Source of the DNA: Epiperipatus broadwayi
Taxonomy: Eukaryota; Onychophora; Udeonychophora; Euonychophora; Peripatidae
Assembly: GCA_028023455.1 (NCBI GenBank)
Contig: JAQFVV010006425.1
Span: 1,052,001 to 1,116,000 of the forward strand
Length of the DNA: 64,000 nucleotides
Direction of reading: 5' to 3'
A program made the position numbers and the translations under genes. Shown piece by piece: positions 1 to 10,662 of this stretch. Every line of letters starts with the position of its first letter. Position 1 is the stretch's first letter. The notes below the pieces were generated by a model, which was not told where the DNA came from, did not search any database, and was given only the letters and a program-made list of their open reading frames with translations.

Positions 1-854
1 TATGTTTATATATCTTTCTTCTAAGTTGCTAATGAAACATATCAGATATTTATAAAAATAACAAGCTATAATCGTACTGAATAAAGATTTTTAACTGAAT
101 ACTTTAATCTGCTTTGTCTTTATATAAAATTACTTTACGTGGCATGATATCTGAAAATAAACTTAAAAAATACTAATTCGTGGAGAAATTCTCCTCCTGA
201 TTTTTTTCATTTCTTTCAGCTTTCAGAACTAGCTATGTTTATCTTTTCAAGTCGCATCATTTTTATTAGCACATAAGTCAACATGCTTTTGAATGTACTA
301 GAAAAGTCTTATCATTTCATTACACTCTACTAAATCAATTTTTAATCTGTTATTTGTAATTTAACACTTTTTCTTGCTATCTTCTTTTTAAAATTTTGAT
401 TCTTTCTCTATCTCTCTCTCTATATAAATATATGTATGAAAAATTTATTCATCAAATTGTGTATAATTTTTATGTGTGGACGCTATAGATACAAATAGTT
501 ACTAGGCATATAAATATCTTTTCTCATAAAGGTATAAAATCAATATTGTATTATTGTGAGAAAATATAAAAGAAAATATATGTGATTTTTTTAATATTTA
601 AAAAATATTATTTATATAGAAAATTATATAAATATATAAATAGCATTATAAACACATAATTGAAATATATAAATACTTTAATAAATGGTAATGAAAACTA
701 GAATTTATAGTTCAAAATGGCATTTACTGAATAGGGTATTTATTATCTATCTATTTCTTTTACAAATTTTTATTTTTAAAAAGTTGGTTTTCATTTCAGT
801 ATAAATGTTTTTTTAGCTGTATTATAGATGTATTTATAAAAAATGTGAACATAG
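1..854. other. AT-rich spacer, no gene seen
   Basis: Almost pure A/T sequence with short homopolymer runs. No open frame of protein-like composition and no clear repeat boundary. A pyrimidine-rich tract ending in CAG at about 215-230 looks like a splice acceptor, but the sequence after it gives only a short hydrophobic frame, so no exon is called. Confidence 0.5.
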
Positions 855-1090
855 ATAAAATAAATAGAATAAATTATATAAAATAATGCTTTTTTTAGTT
901 ACAGTATCAAGTTATAAGGTCTTTGATTATCACAAACAGTATGACTTTCAATGTAGAAAAAATATAAAGGTATATAAACAGATGAAATAAATAGAGTAAT
1001 TAATTATGTAAAATAATATCATAGCTAGTTATGTGTAAGGTTATATTGTCTTGGATTATCACAAATACTTTGACCTTCAGCATGAAAATT
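855..1090. repeat. diverged tandem duplication, unit about 130 bp
   Basis: Two adjacent units share the order GATxAAATAAATAGA, ATTAT(A/G)TAAAATAAT, AGTTA, AAGGT, TTGGATTATCACAAA and TATGACTTTCA/TTTGACCTTCA, offset by about 130 bp. Divergence is moderate, so this is an old two-copy tandem duplication. No coding potential. Confidence 0.6.
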
Positions 1091-1174
1091 TTCAGCTATG
1101 AAGTCTGACTTTTAATAACTGATTTAATTACAATAGACATAACTAGTGTTGTTTTTTTTCCTTATGTGTCATAG

Positions 1175-1243
1175 CATCAGCTGGGAAGTGAATCTGCTAC
1201 ACCGAGACAACTTCTTGCAAAGCCGCTGTCACTGACCTCTTGA
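1175..1243 (+). CDS. candidate terminal exon, C-terminus of an unidentified protein
   Basis: A run of T and C ends in a possible acceptor AG at 1173-1174, with an alternative AG six bases later. The next 22 codons are open and end at TGA (1241-1243). The encoded tail starts HQLGSESATPRQLL and ends in KPLSLTS. The segment is far richer in G+C than its surroundings and is not obviously part of any repeat in the window. If real, it is the last coding exon of a + strand gene starting left of the window, and the downstream AT-rich sequence would be 3' UTR. The family is not recognised. The acceptor and the composition are what I see; the exon is inference. It could also be a conserved non-coding patch or chance. 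Confidence 0.4.
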   Translation, partial: HQLGSESATPRQLLAKPLSLTS

Positions 1244-1765
1244 CTACCAATGCTTGACAACTTTAGTATTGTGGAAGATCATTTAAATAGCAAATGTTAT
1301 ATATTTATTACACTTATCATAAAATCATCCCAATAATACATTTAAAAAATTACATCAAGTCATTCCAAGAGTTTTATCTGTTAAAAGATCAGTTGAAAGA
1401 AAAATAAATACTGAATTTGATATAGATATTATCTATTATCAAATCATCTTAAGGTTACTTCCTTAAAAATAGATTATGTGTTACAATGATAACATGCCCT
1501 ATATACCTTAAGCTAAAAAAAGAAAAGTATAAAAACACTGTAAACCTCACAATCTAGAAAATAGCCTTACTTGTAAGAAATATCCTATTTTCTACCATAT
1601 TTATGTAAGATTGTTGGAGTGACTTTACTCTGCAATGAGTTATCTACAAACTAATTTTTTTTTTTTTATTATCTTAGAAATATATAACAAATTAAATAAA
1701 TATGAAACATTTTATATTTAACAATGTTTGTGGTGAAATGACAATATATATATATATATATATAT

Positions 1766-2009
1766 AAGTATAATAATGCTCAAAGCTAAATGTGTTTGTA
1801 AGTTATCATTAAAAACTAGTCATCACTTAGACAATCCCAATATCAATAACAATCAACAATTTTGGTGATTCCACCTTTATTGTTAAAAGGGGGTTGCCTT
1901 GACAACAGTTTGAAATTGTTGATTATTATTGATATTGGAATTGTCTAAGTGTCCACTGATTTTTAATGATTATTAACAAACTCATTTAGCCTTGAGCATT
2001 ATTATACTT
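1766..2009. mobile_element. foldback/MITE-like element with arms of about 95 bp
   Basis: The left arm begins AAGTATAATAATGCTCAA and the right arm ends with its reverse complement, TTGAGCATTATTATACTT. Pairing continues inward through AGACAATCCCAATATCAAT against ATTGATATTGGAATTGTCT. The spacer is about 50 bp and contains TTGTCATGACAACA-like sequence (TTGCCTTGACAACAG). A (TA)n tract abuts the left end at 1744-1766. There is no transposase, so it would be non-autonomous. Confidence 0.75.
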
Positions 2010-2184
2010 ATTATTTAAATAATATTTTGGGTGCAATTTGAAATTTACAATTGCAGTTTGTAATGTTATAATTGACTATTTATTATTCTGCATTCAGAAC
2101 AGATTATATTTACTTGTTTAAAGAGGTTTATTGAAATTTTTTTGTATCAATAATTTTAATCACTGTGGTTAAATTGCAGTCCTT

Positions 2185-2325
2185 AGTGTGTATATAAATA
2201 TATTGGATCATGGATTTAACATTTATTGTTAAAAAGAGATTGTCATGACAACAGTTTAAAATCATTGATTGTGACAATTGATATTAGGATTGTCTAAGTG
2301 TTAACTGGTTTTAATATATATATAT
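2185..2325. mobile_element. partial second copy of the 1766-2009 foldback family
   Basis: Contains the spacer and right-arm sequence of the preceding element (TTTATTGTTAAAA, TGACAACAGTTT, GATTGTCTAAGTGT) in the same order, without the left arm. It ends in a short (TA)n(TG)n tract. Confidence 0.6.
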
Positions 2326-2330
2326 ATGTG

Positions 2331-3455
2331 TGTGTGTGTGAAAATTTAATTTAGAAAAACTACTGTTTACTGGTGAACATTTTTGGTGGCTTTGTAAATA
2401 TTTACCTATTACTGCAAACTAGATCAATTGATATGAATAACAAGAAATCATTTAATTCTTTTATTAACAAGAGCAGTTTTATATTTTAGTGCCATCTACT
2501 GTAACTTTGAGAAATTAGTGATTAGCCAATCCTCTAACTGTTTGAAAAAGGCAAAAGCTAAAAGTGGTCTTAGAATAGAGGTTTTAAAAACAATTAGACA
2601 TATGCTATATTCTCAATGTTACAATACACATCACTACAATAGAGAGTGACTCTGTTTTAATATGGATAACTGCTGAATCTTTAACATCAGCTTATTACAT
2701 TAATTTTAGCTTCAAAATACCAACTATTTGTTTCAAGTAAAATAATTATGATACTCTGAGTACTTAATTTCTTAACTTAAATAATAAAATTACAATAGAC
2801 TAGAACAACATATAAACTAAATAAAAAGTGAAGAATTTTATAAAACTTGCTAATCATATAAACAACATACTGTGAATATAGTTAACCCAATGTGATCACA
2901 ATGAATATATTCAACTTAATTTCTACAATTAATAATTCAATTATTGCTTTACATATATTTGTTCCAATAAAATAATTCTTAATATGATAAAAGAAATTAA
3001 AAATAAGTAAAATATAATACATCTCCAAAAAACCTAATAATATGCTTAACATAATTTATATAACACCCAAGTGTATTATATCACATTGCTTATAGATTAT
3101 TGCTGTGTAAAAAATTGGAGTATTTACATAAATGTTCTGGATATTTATACAGAAAAGGTAATCTGTATATCTAAATGTAGCTTTTATTTATGCTTAACAT
3201 GCTTTTGATATAAAACAATATCATAATCTTGTGTTCAGTCTATATTTTAATTATAATTCTCTCCCCTCCTTCACCTCCAGAAGGATCAGTTAAAGAAGTG
3301 AAACTGCTATGATTATGACATTGTTACATATTGAAAACATTTACCAAAACCATCCTTTTTTTTACTTTGCTTTAATATCTTATATAAATACAATTTATCC
3401 AAACCACTTTTAATACTTTTTAGCAAAAGCAATTTATTATATATATATATATACC
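2331..3455. other. AT-rich spacer, no gene seen
   Basis: No protein-like frame and no repeat family recognised. A pyrimidine-rich tract ending in CCTCCAG at about 3282 resembles an acceptor, but the frame after it stops after six codons. Confidence 0.4.
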
Positions 3456-4084
3456 TTAAGTTTCGACTGTCTTGCAATCTTCTTCAGAGCTATGATATAA
3501 TGAACAAAATAAAGAAAATAAAGAAAAATACATAATTATATAAATAATGCCATAAAAATGTAAATAATAAAAAACTAAAAACAACATAAAATATATAACA
3601 ATACATAATAAAATGAAAATAAATATAATCAAATCCAAATAAAATAATCCAGTTAATATAAAATAAAATATACAATATAAATAGAAAATAATTATAAATT
3701 ATACATATGTATTCCTAACTGTATACATATATATTCAAGAACAACTATTAATCTAAATATATTATTCATTTTTATTTTTTTTAATAATCTCCTTACTACT
3801 TCTATTCCTTCGAAAACTTAAACTTTATTTTTATTAGCTCCACTCAGTAATATATTTAATAATTTTATATTTATATAATTGTCAATTCAATGGTATTTCA
3901 TTTATTAATATTCTTTTCTTATTCATTCTTCTGTTTAAAATATTTTATATTTATTATTATTTTTTAATACCCATATTCTATAAATTGTAATCTTTTAACT
4001 TATCTATTTTCTTTAATCTTAAAAAATAAAAATACATTTTTTTAAAAAAATTATCTTATACTCTAGCTCCTCTATTATATATTA
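3456..4084 (-). pseudogene. Penelope-like element relic, C-terminal coding remnant plus 3' tail
   Basis: Read on the minus strand this continues the relic at 4770-5640 after an intervening RTE fragment. It starts with stop-riddled C-terminal coding sequence (pieces such as KLKDYN and RRMNKKRILINEI), then an AT-rich 3' tail, and ends near a CTGANGA...GAAA motif and a (TA)n tract. The tail recurs with similar sequence at 37680-37920 and, inverted, at 47205-47460, marking a dispersed family. Joining the two halves across the RTE fragment is inference from strand, order and position. Confidence 0.5.
3460..3496 (-). ncRNA. hammerhead-ribozyme-like motif in a PLE tail
   Basis: On the minus strand: CTGAAGA, a five-pair stem (GATTG/CAGTC with one G-U pair) around loop CAAGA, then GAAAC. 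These are the conserved CUGANGA and GAAA strands of a hammerhead core. ACUUAAGGUA follows and could form a very short stem III ending in a GUA cleavage triplet. One extra A lies between CUGANGA and stem II, and stem I pairing is poor. PLEs are known to carry minimal hammerheads in their terminal repeats. Activity is doubtful. Confidence 0.45.
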
Positions 4085-4765
4085 TTTAAACTAAATATAT
4101 CTAAAGTAATGTTTAATCGATTTGCTCAAAATATGAAAATAAAGATTGATTATGAAGAATTAGAAGTTAACAGTTACATATACCTTGGTCAGATTATTAA
4201 TACAGATGGAAACATAATAGAGAAAATTAATCATAGAATTAAACTTGGTTGGAGTGCTTTTGGTAGAAATAACTTGATACTAAAAGAAAATATGCCTATG
4301 TGTTTGAAAAGGATGGTTTTTAACAAATGTGTTTTACCAGTTCTTACTTATGGATCTGAGACTTGGACACTTAATAGAAGAGCAATACAAAGACTTCAGA
4401 CCACTCAAAGAAGTATGGAGAGATGTATGTTGGGAGTAACAAGAAGAGATCGAAAACACAATGTATGGATAAGACAACAAACAGGTGTTACTGACCTTAT
4501 TGAAAAAATTAAAAGATTGAAATGGAGTTGGGCTGGACATATTGCTAGAAGAGATGATAATAGATGGACAATTGAAATTTTAAACTGGATTCCAAGAGAT
4601 TGTAAAAGACCCAGAAAGAGACCACATGTGAGATGGATGGATGAAATAAGAAAATGTGCAAGGGTGTTGTGGAGAAGAGAAGCTAAAGATTGGAGAAGAT
4701 GGATTAAACTTGGAGAGACCTTCATCCTGCAGTGGATTGATAATGGTTGATGATGATGATGATAT
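4085..4765 (+). mobile_element. 5'-truncated RTE-clade LINE, 3' end with (TGA)n tail
   Basis: Holds the last part of an RTE reading frame followed directly by a short TGATGATGATGATGAT tail, the usual 3' end of RTE LINEs. The 5' truncation fits incomplete target-primed reverse transcription. A closely similar fragment lies at 52476-53113 on minus. It sits inside a minus-strand PLE relic (3456-4084 and 4770-5640), so it probably inserted there. Confidence 0.75.
4109..4750 (+). pseudogene. C-terminal fragment of RTE LINE polyprotein (213 codons open)
   Basis: The open frame is the region downstream of the reverse transcriptase catalytic core in RTE-type LINEs. Landmarks are SYIYLGQIINTDG near residue 25, CVLPVLTYGSETWTL near 75, LQTTQRSMERCMLGVTRRDR near 95-115, LKWSWAGHIARRDDNRW near 140-155, and a basic PRKRPHVRWMDEIRK near 175. 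No catalytic FADD motif and no endonuclease domain are present, so the product would be inactive. A full RTE protein is roughly 900-1000 residues; this is about the last fifth. The first methionine is internal to the original protein and not a true start. It is unusually intact for this window, which suggests a relatively young copy. The related fragment at 52776-53060 shares most of these motifs. Confidence 0.8.
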
Positions 4766-4769
4766 CTAT

Positions 4770-5640
4770 AACTACTACAACACTTTATATATATATTATT
4801 TATACACTTTAACTTTTATCATTATATAATTCTTTTATAAATTTATATTATACTGCTTTATATGTAAATATTATGCTAAGTTTTCCCAATATGTAATGTC
4901 TATAAATATACCCATGTTTATACTCCTATGTAACCTAACTATTTTGTACAACCCATAATTCATTTATAAATATTTTTCTTTTTACATATTTATCTCCGTA
5001 TATTTTTGTTAAGAACTATGGTTTTATTTATCTTATTAGTATTGCTTCTTTTATTTTTCTTTCTTTATTATTGTCTGTATATAACATCATTTTTATTGAA
5101 CTTTGTGTAAATTTATGTCCTATTTCCTTCATATATATATATATATTGGTCATTTATTATCTGATATATGTTGTTTTAATCTTGTTTTTAGAGAATTTTT
5201 TATTTCTCCCTCATATTTGTTATCAATATCACTATCTAAACATTGTTTGCATTTTATCAGATATGTTCCATTAATTATTTTTTTATTATCTTTATGATAT
5301 CATATGTATTTGTTATCCATTAAATTTAATAGGTTTTCTTTTTTTTTATTAACTATTTTTGTAGTAATTATTCATTTGCATTTTTTATTAATATTCTTTA
5401 CAATTTTATTAAACTTGTTCACTATAATAATATTATTTGTTTTTTATTCCTATATATCTATTTTCACTTTTCTTTTTTCCTTCATTATTTTCATATTTTT
5501 TTATCTTACACTCTATTTTTTCAATCCTTTTTTTAATTATATGTTCAGGGAAAACACTCTGTTTTAATTCATTGATTATTAAATCTATTTGTTTAATATA
5601 GTCTTCTTTTTTTTAACAATACATTGCAGCCATGTACATT
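4770..5640 (-). pseudogene. Penelope-like element relic with GIY-YIG remnant
   Basis: The minus strand reads, through several stops and frameshifts, as the C-terminal half of a PLE protein. At about 5640-5480 there is a charged helical stretch (EQIDLIINELKQSVFP, then KKRIEKIECKIKKY). At about 5270-5150 comes GTYLIKCKQCLD, then YEGEIKNSLKTRLKQH, which matches the GIY-YIG block of PLE endonucleases (GxYxIxC..C, then Y-G-x-T-x-x-x-L-x-x-R-x-x-x-H). The two cysteines and the R...H pair are kept. The relic is non-functional and is interrupted at its 3' side by the RTE fragment at 4085-4765. Confidence 0.6.
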
Positions 5641-8600
5641 CTTGAATACATACAACTAATTTTATATTTTCTATCAATGTTGGAAAATCAATTCAGTATT
5701 TTGTTACGAATATTGTTCTTCTTATAAATATTTGTTTGAATATATCTCAACCACTTTTTTAATAATGATAGTAGTGTGCTAACTATGTATTGTAATTTAG
5801 AGAATAATTGTTACACTTAAGGTCCACTATTCTAATAATCTTAGTATATTAAAAAAATTCTGATCATGAGAAGAATAGTGGTAGAATATGTGTCTGTAAC
5901 TCATTTCTCTCCATATCTTAAATAGACAGAGAGAGAATGTACAATTTAGGCTTTATGATTTTGGTAAGTCTGTAAGTATTCTTAAGCAATGTATAATAAA
6001 AAACGGTAGAAAATTCTGAAGCTCATATTGTCATGACATTATCAGCCAAATGTATTTTTATTTTTGACCCAAAGAAATAAATGATAATTGTTTTAAAATA
6101 TATATATATAAACAATATATGCTAACAAAAGTCAATAAAGTATATTTAGTAACTGCTAAATTTGACAAACCAAATTATCATTCAGCTGTTATATACATTT
6201 GCTTCCGCTTTGTTTTTTGTTTTTTTTTTAATTTAATGACAGTTGAGGCAGGTTTAAGAAATTAACTGAAAGTACTTCTGCAGATTTAAGGATTGTGTAT
6301 AATAGTTTGTAAACCATTAAATGTATTATTTCAATTATAATTACAATTTTGTTTTAATTAACGGATATTTTATTTATATTATATATATATAATTGCTGCC
6401 TAAGATAGATTATTTGATTATATGATCACCATGAATAATAATATATTCAAAAAGTTATACCCTTTCTAATTCTGGATTTTTATATAGATTCATGTAGCTG
6501 TTTATAAATTCCACCCATTCAACTATAAACATTGTCTTCAACTAAACAATTTGTTTTATATAAATTTGAATACTAAAAAAATAATTAAGTGAACAATTTC
6601 TTTAATGTTGTTCTTTATTTAAACGTTGAGATGTTTATCTAAACAATAAAATGATAAAAACACTTAAATATTTGCATATCAATATCATTATGTATTCATG
6701 GAACAATCAAGTCCAGAAATGTTACTAAGATAAACAGTAATCAGATACACAATGAATCATTTAAATAAACTTGCAAATAACATTTACCATTTTATATCAA
6801 TCTATTTGTCAAGTTCATTTAAATGATTCTTTGGTATCTGGGTTGTAAGGTATTTTAATAATGTTTTTGAACTTGAATGTTATATATTATGTTTATATTA
6901 TCAACATTACATATTTGAGAAGCTAGAAAATTATTTATGAATTTGTTAAAATTGTTAGACATTCACTTTGTACATATTAGAAAAATAAAGTTTTAAATAT
7001 CTCAAACTTATGTTGTGGTTAGTGTTCCAGAAGCTATGTGATGCTTGAGTACTTAACAGAAAAGAGTTTGTCACAAAAGTTATGCACAATATTTCCAAAA
7101 ACGTTTTAGCTTTTAAATTTATAAATCTATTAATGGTATAATTGGAACCTAATGAGCATTATTTCAATAATTTGTATGCTGCAGCCTTAGTTACTGATAA
7201 TGATTCAAGAGTACATAATATTGGCTTTTCATGAGACAACACACCAAAACTGATTCACAATGCTAATAATAACTTGTATTTTGCTGATAAACATTGATTA
7301 TAATAGAATACATATTGTTTATTGAATTACAAGTATACAATACTTTTAACATATGTATGTATAACATAGACAATTTTACATGTATAGTATGCATATATAA
7401 ATTAAGATTATAATAACAAAATTTTAAAAAATAATACATTTATTAATAATAAATTGAGGGAAATAACTTTTGAAAATATTTTATTGAATGTGTGTTCACT
7501 CAAGCATTCACTGAAGCAATAAGTCTAAGAAAAAAACCTAACTGCTTTCATCACTATTAAATAATCTCTGGATGATATTCACTTTTTTTTCCAATAACTT
7601 TTTTTCTTTTATAAAACATAATAGTTATCTTGTTATCAAGAAATTAGAATCTCATTAATTGGTTTGCTTTTTGAAAATCAGTATCAAATTTTAGTGTGTT
7701 CTAAAATTTTATAGAATTTTAAACATTATACGTAGCATATATTTTATTATGCAAATTTCTGCAAAGCAGATTTGGAAAAGATAATTAAGGAAGAATAAAA
7801 TTTATGTGTTGCAATGTAAACTGAATAAATTTTATTAGTATATATCATGTGTGGTGTTTTGAGAAAGAAAAATGATAGAGTATTGTAATATTTATTTATA
7901 AATTTTACTTTTCTTTAATGTGATAGCATGTGGTAATCAGAAAAGAAAAATGGCTGCTTAAATACAGTAAAATTTGTTTATTTACATTTTTTGTATGTGT
8001 AGCTAGGTACTGTATAGTTTACTGTTTGATTGCATTGAATGTATATTGCAATCTAGGCAAACTGATATTATTATAATTTAAACATGGTTTGTTTATTTCT
8101 AACCATGTGATAGAGCAAAGATTGTTTCACTGAATACATTACTGTTATTAGTCAGAATAAATAAGTAATATAAAATATTAGCTCACAAACTATATTGTAA
8201 ATATATCTATCATATCTAATCCTAATAAAGTTACTCCACACTTTTGCATAGTTATAATTTTAAAAATCCCAATTATTTCTACTATCAAATCCATTATTAT
8301 ATTATTAAACTCAGTTTTTGTAAATAGATATAAGTGAAACAAAAAAAGGTTCTTTTCTGTATTCTAACTCTATCTATTGTAATCTGAGTAATCAGTATTT
8401 ACCAAATGATAGTGTGATTTAATTCCATTTCTGGATTTGATTTGTTGTCTTTATCAATGACACTTGGAAATTACATTTGGAACCAATGCAGTTGTAACTA
8501 ATAATCTCATTTAGTTTCATTTTTATTATCAACTATAAGCCTGAAATTTAAAAAATCCTTAAGGATTTAAACTCAAACCTATCACTTAATATAATTATAT

Positions 8601-8670
8601 ATCTGGCACCAAGATGATAATATATTTTTAATAATTTCAGATCTATTTTGTTTGCATTCTTTCTTTCTAG
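5641..8670. other. AT-rich spacer, nothing recognised
   Basis: About 3 kb with no protein-like open frame, no clear terminal repeats and only short A/T simple sequence. Could be intron, 3' UTR or intergenic DNA. Confidence 0.4.
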
Positions 8671-8726
8671 TTAGGAATGTGTCCACCTTTGAATACCAAG
8701 ATGACTATGATAAAAACAAAACTTAG
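8671..8726 (+). CDS. candidate terminal exon of an unidentified protein
   Basis: A good polypyrimidine tract (TTTGCATTCTTTCTTTCTAG) ends at 8670. In the second frame the next codons read RNVSTFEYQDDYDKNKT and stop at TAG (8724-8726), a hydrophilic, protein-like tail. A different frame stays open for about 37 codons but ends in a low-complexity G-rich stretch. If real, this is another last coding exon on +, perhaps an alternative 3' end to the candidate at 1175-1243. The family is not recognised and the two are not shown to belong to one gene. The tract and open frame are observed; the exon is inference. Confidence 0.35.
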
Positions 8727-10560
8727 AAAACAATCTGAAGATGGTGGGGGTAGGGGGAGTAATTTGTGCATTATCATGTGTTAATTAGCGGTTAATTAAG
8801 TGATGTTGCATTGATAACAAGTAAAACACTTATTCTTAAATAAAATAGCTCATAAATCCTCCAAATATATACATTTAAAATTTTCTATTAAAGTCATATA
8901 AGAAGATATCAATTGGCATTTACTGATTTGAAATAAGAATCATTAATAGGCTGACGCACTTTCTCACCTAGGAAGCTGTTAGTTTGTTTTATTACATCAA
9001 GAGCGACTTCAACGAATCACAATACATTATTTCTACAAATCTGCAACATGCTTTTATATATATCATAGATGAAAAGCATCACAAATTAATTATTGTAATG
9101 AATTTTGATGAATTGTGAAACTGAGATTTTTTTTCAACAAAGGGCTTTCATTTAGAATGATATTAAGAAATGAAAAAAAAAATATTTGCTAGAGGAATAA
9201 AAACATTTCTTAAAATCTGAAGTGTATTGTAAATATTTGAAAGTTCTGTTATACTTGACATTTAATCTTCAATAAGCATGGTTAATTTATATCAAAATAT
9301 TGTTCTCACAGACTTGAGGAAAATAAAATAAAGACAATTAAATGTAAAGAGTCTTTGTTGTTTTGGAGTAAATGCGATTGAATTACAAAAGGAAAACTTA
9401 TAGTTAATTTACGAGATAATTATAGAGAAAATAGCAAATTTAAATGTTTATACAATTGTTATATATTAATATCTAGTGATATTGATAATTGTGAATATTA
9501 ATTTCATTTTTAAAAGCATTTGACTTTTCATTCAAAGTCTATGTTAATTTCTTTCTGCATGTCATATTTTATTATGATTCTTTTTTAAAAAAAATATTAT
9601 TGAGTTATATATATAAATAAATTTTTGACAAATCTTTTAGCGTATAGTTTAGAGTCAATATATCTTAATTATTGTAATTATAATTATTCACAGTATGTTT
9701 ATTAAAATTATTGAACTTATATATATTAATTTTAATAAATTTTGTCTTTCTAATAAAATTATTATATAAACTAAAATAAAATGCTAATACAATAAAATAA
9801 ATGTCAAAACATTCTAGAGAGATTTGTTATTTTAGAATTAAATTAAAATCTTGATTGTATATTATTTTCTATACTTAATTGGCTTCAACATTCGTAAAAA
9901 TTCACAATTAAGCATTGTAAAGAAATATAGATATGTTGGAAATATTAGTGACATATTAGGGATATATAATTAATATTTCTTGTTGACTTTTTAGTCTATA
10001 ATTTTTATATAGATAATAACAACAACAACAGCAATATTAAGGATCAATGAAAATAGACTGCAAGGTTTTAAACTTTCTATATGTTTTAATTTACCATCTT
10101 TTATTTTTAAAAACTGCAAGGTATATTATTAAAAGATTAATGGTATAAAACTTGTTTGTTCAATGGTACCTGTATTTATTTTATTAGAATAAACATTAGA
10201 TTCAGAGAGACAATTAGAACAAAATCTTTATCCATTTGTTAGATAGGATTATTCAATGAATACCATTAGCCCTCTTATAGATTGACATTTCCATTGTTAT
10301 TCCTGGTAACATTTTTTGTAATCATTCAACATTTGATTTTAGTATTAGCTATTATTTTACATTAGAATTCAGTAAATTGACATTGATTTGTTAGAAGTAT
10401 ACATTTACAAATAAAAAGTATTTTAAAATATCATATTTGAATTTTGAAAATTTCGAAAATTTATAAGCACAGTAGATAATGAGAACAAATAACTTTTTTA
10501 TAATTCAACAATGAGCACATATTCAACTAAATGAGTGTCTTCATAAAATCAGTGAATTCT
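8727..10560. other. AT-rich spacer, nothing recognised
   Basis: Starts with a short G-rich patch (GGTGGGGGTAGGGGG at about 8743) and is otherwise A/T-rich. No frame with protein-like composition and no clear inverted or direct repeats above about 30 bp. Confidence 0.4.
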
Positions 10561-10564
10561 TCCA

Positions 10565-10662
10565 CTTATTATTATTATTATTATTATTATTGTTATTATC
10601 ATCATCATAATCATTATCATCATTATTGTCATTATCATTATTATGATGATGATGATGATGTA
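10565..10662. repeat. compound trinucleotide microsatellite (ATT/ATC/GAT)n
   Basis: Runs of TTA/ATT, then mixed ATC/ATT, then GATGATGATGATGATG. A minus-strand frame rich in His, Asn and Asp arises from this array and is not a gene. It abuts the GIY-YIG end of the PLE relic at 10640-12190. Confidence 0.9.

Noticed and set aside
3268-3305. Splice acceptor with short coding tail
   Set aside because: CTCTCCCCTCCTTCACCTCCAG is a strong tract, but the frame after it stops within six codons and other frames are no better.
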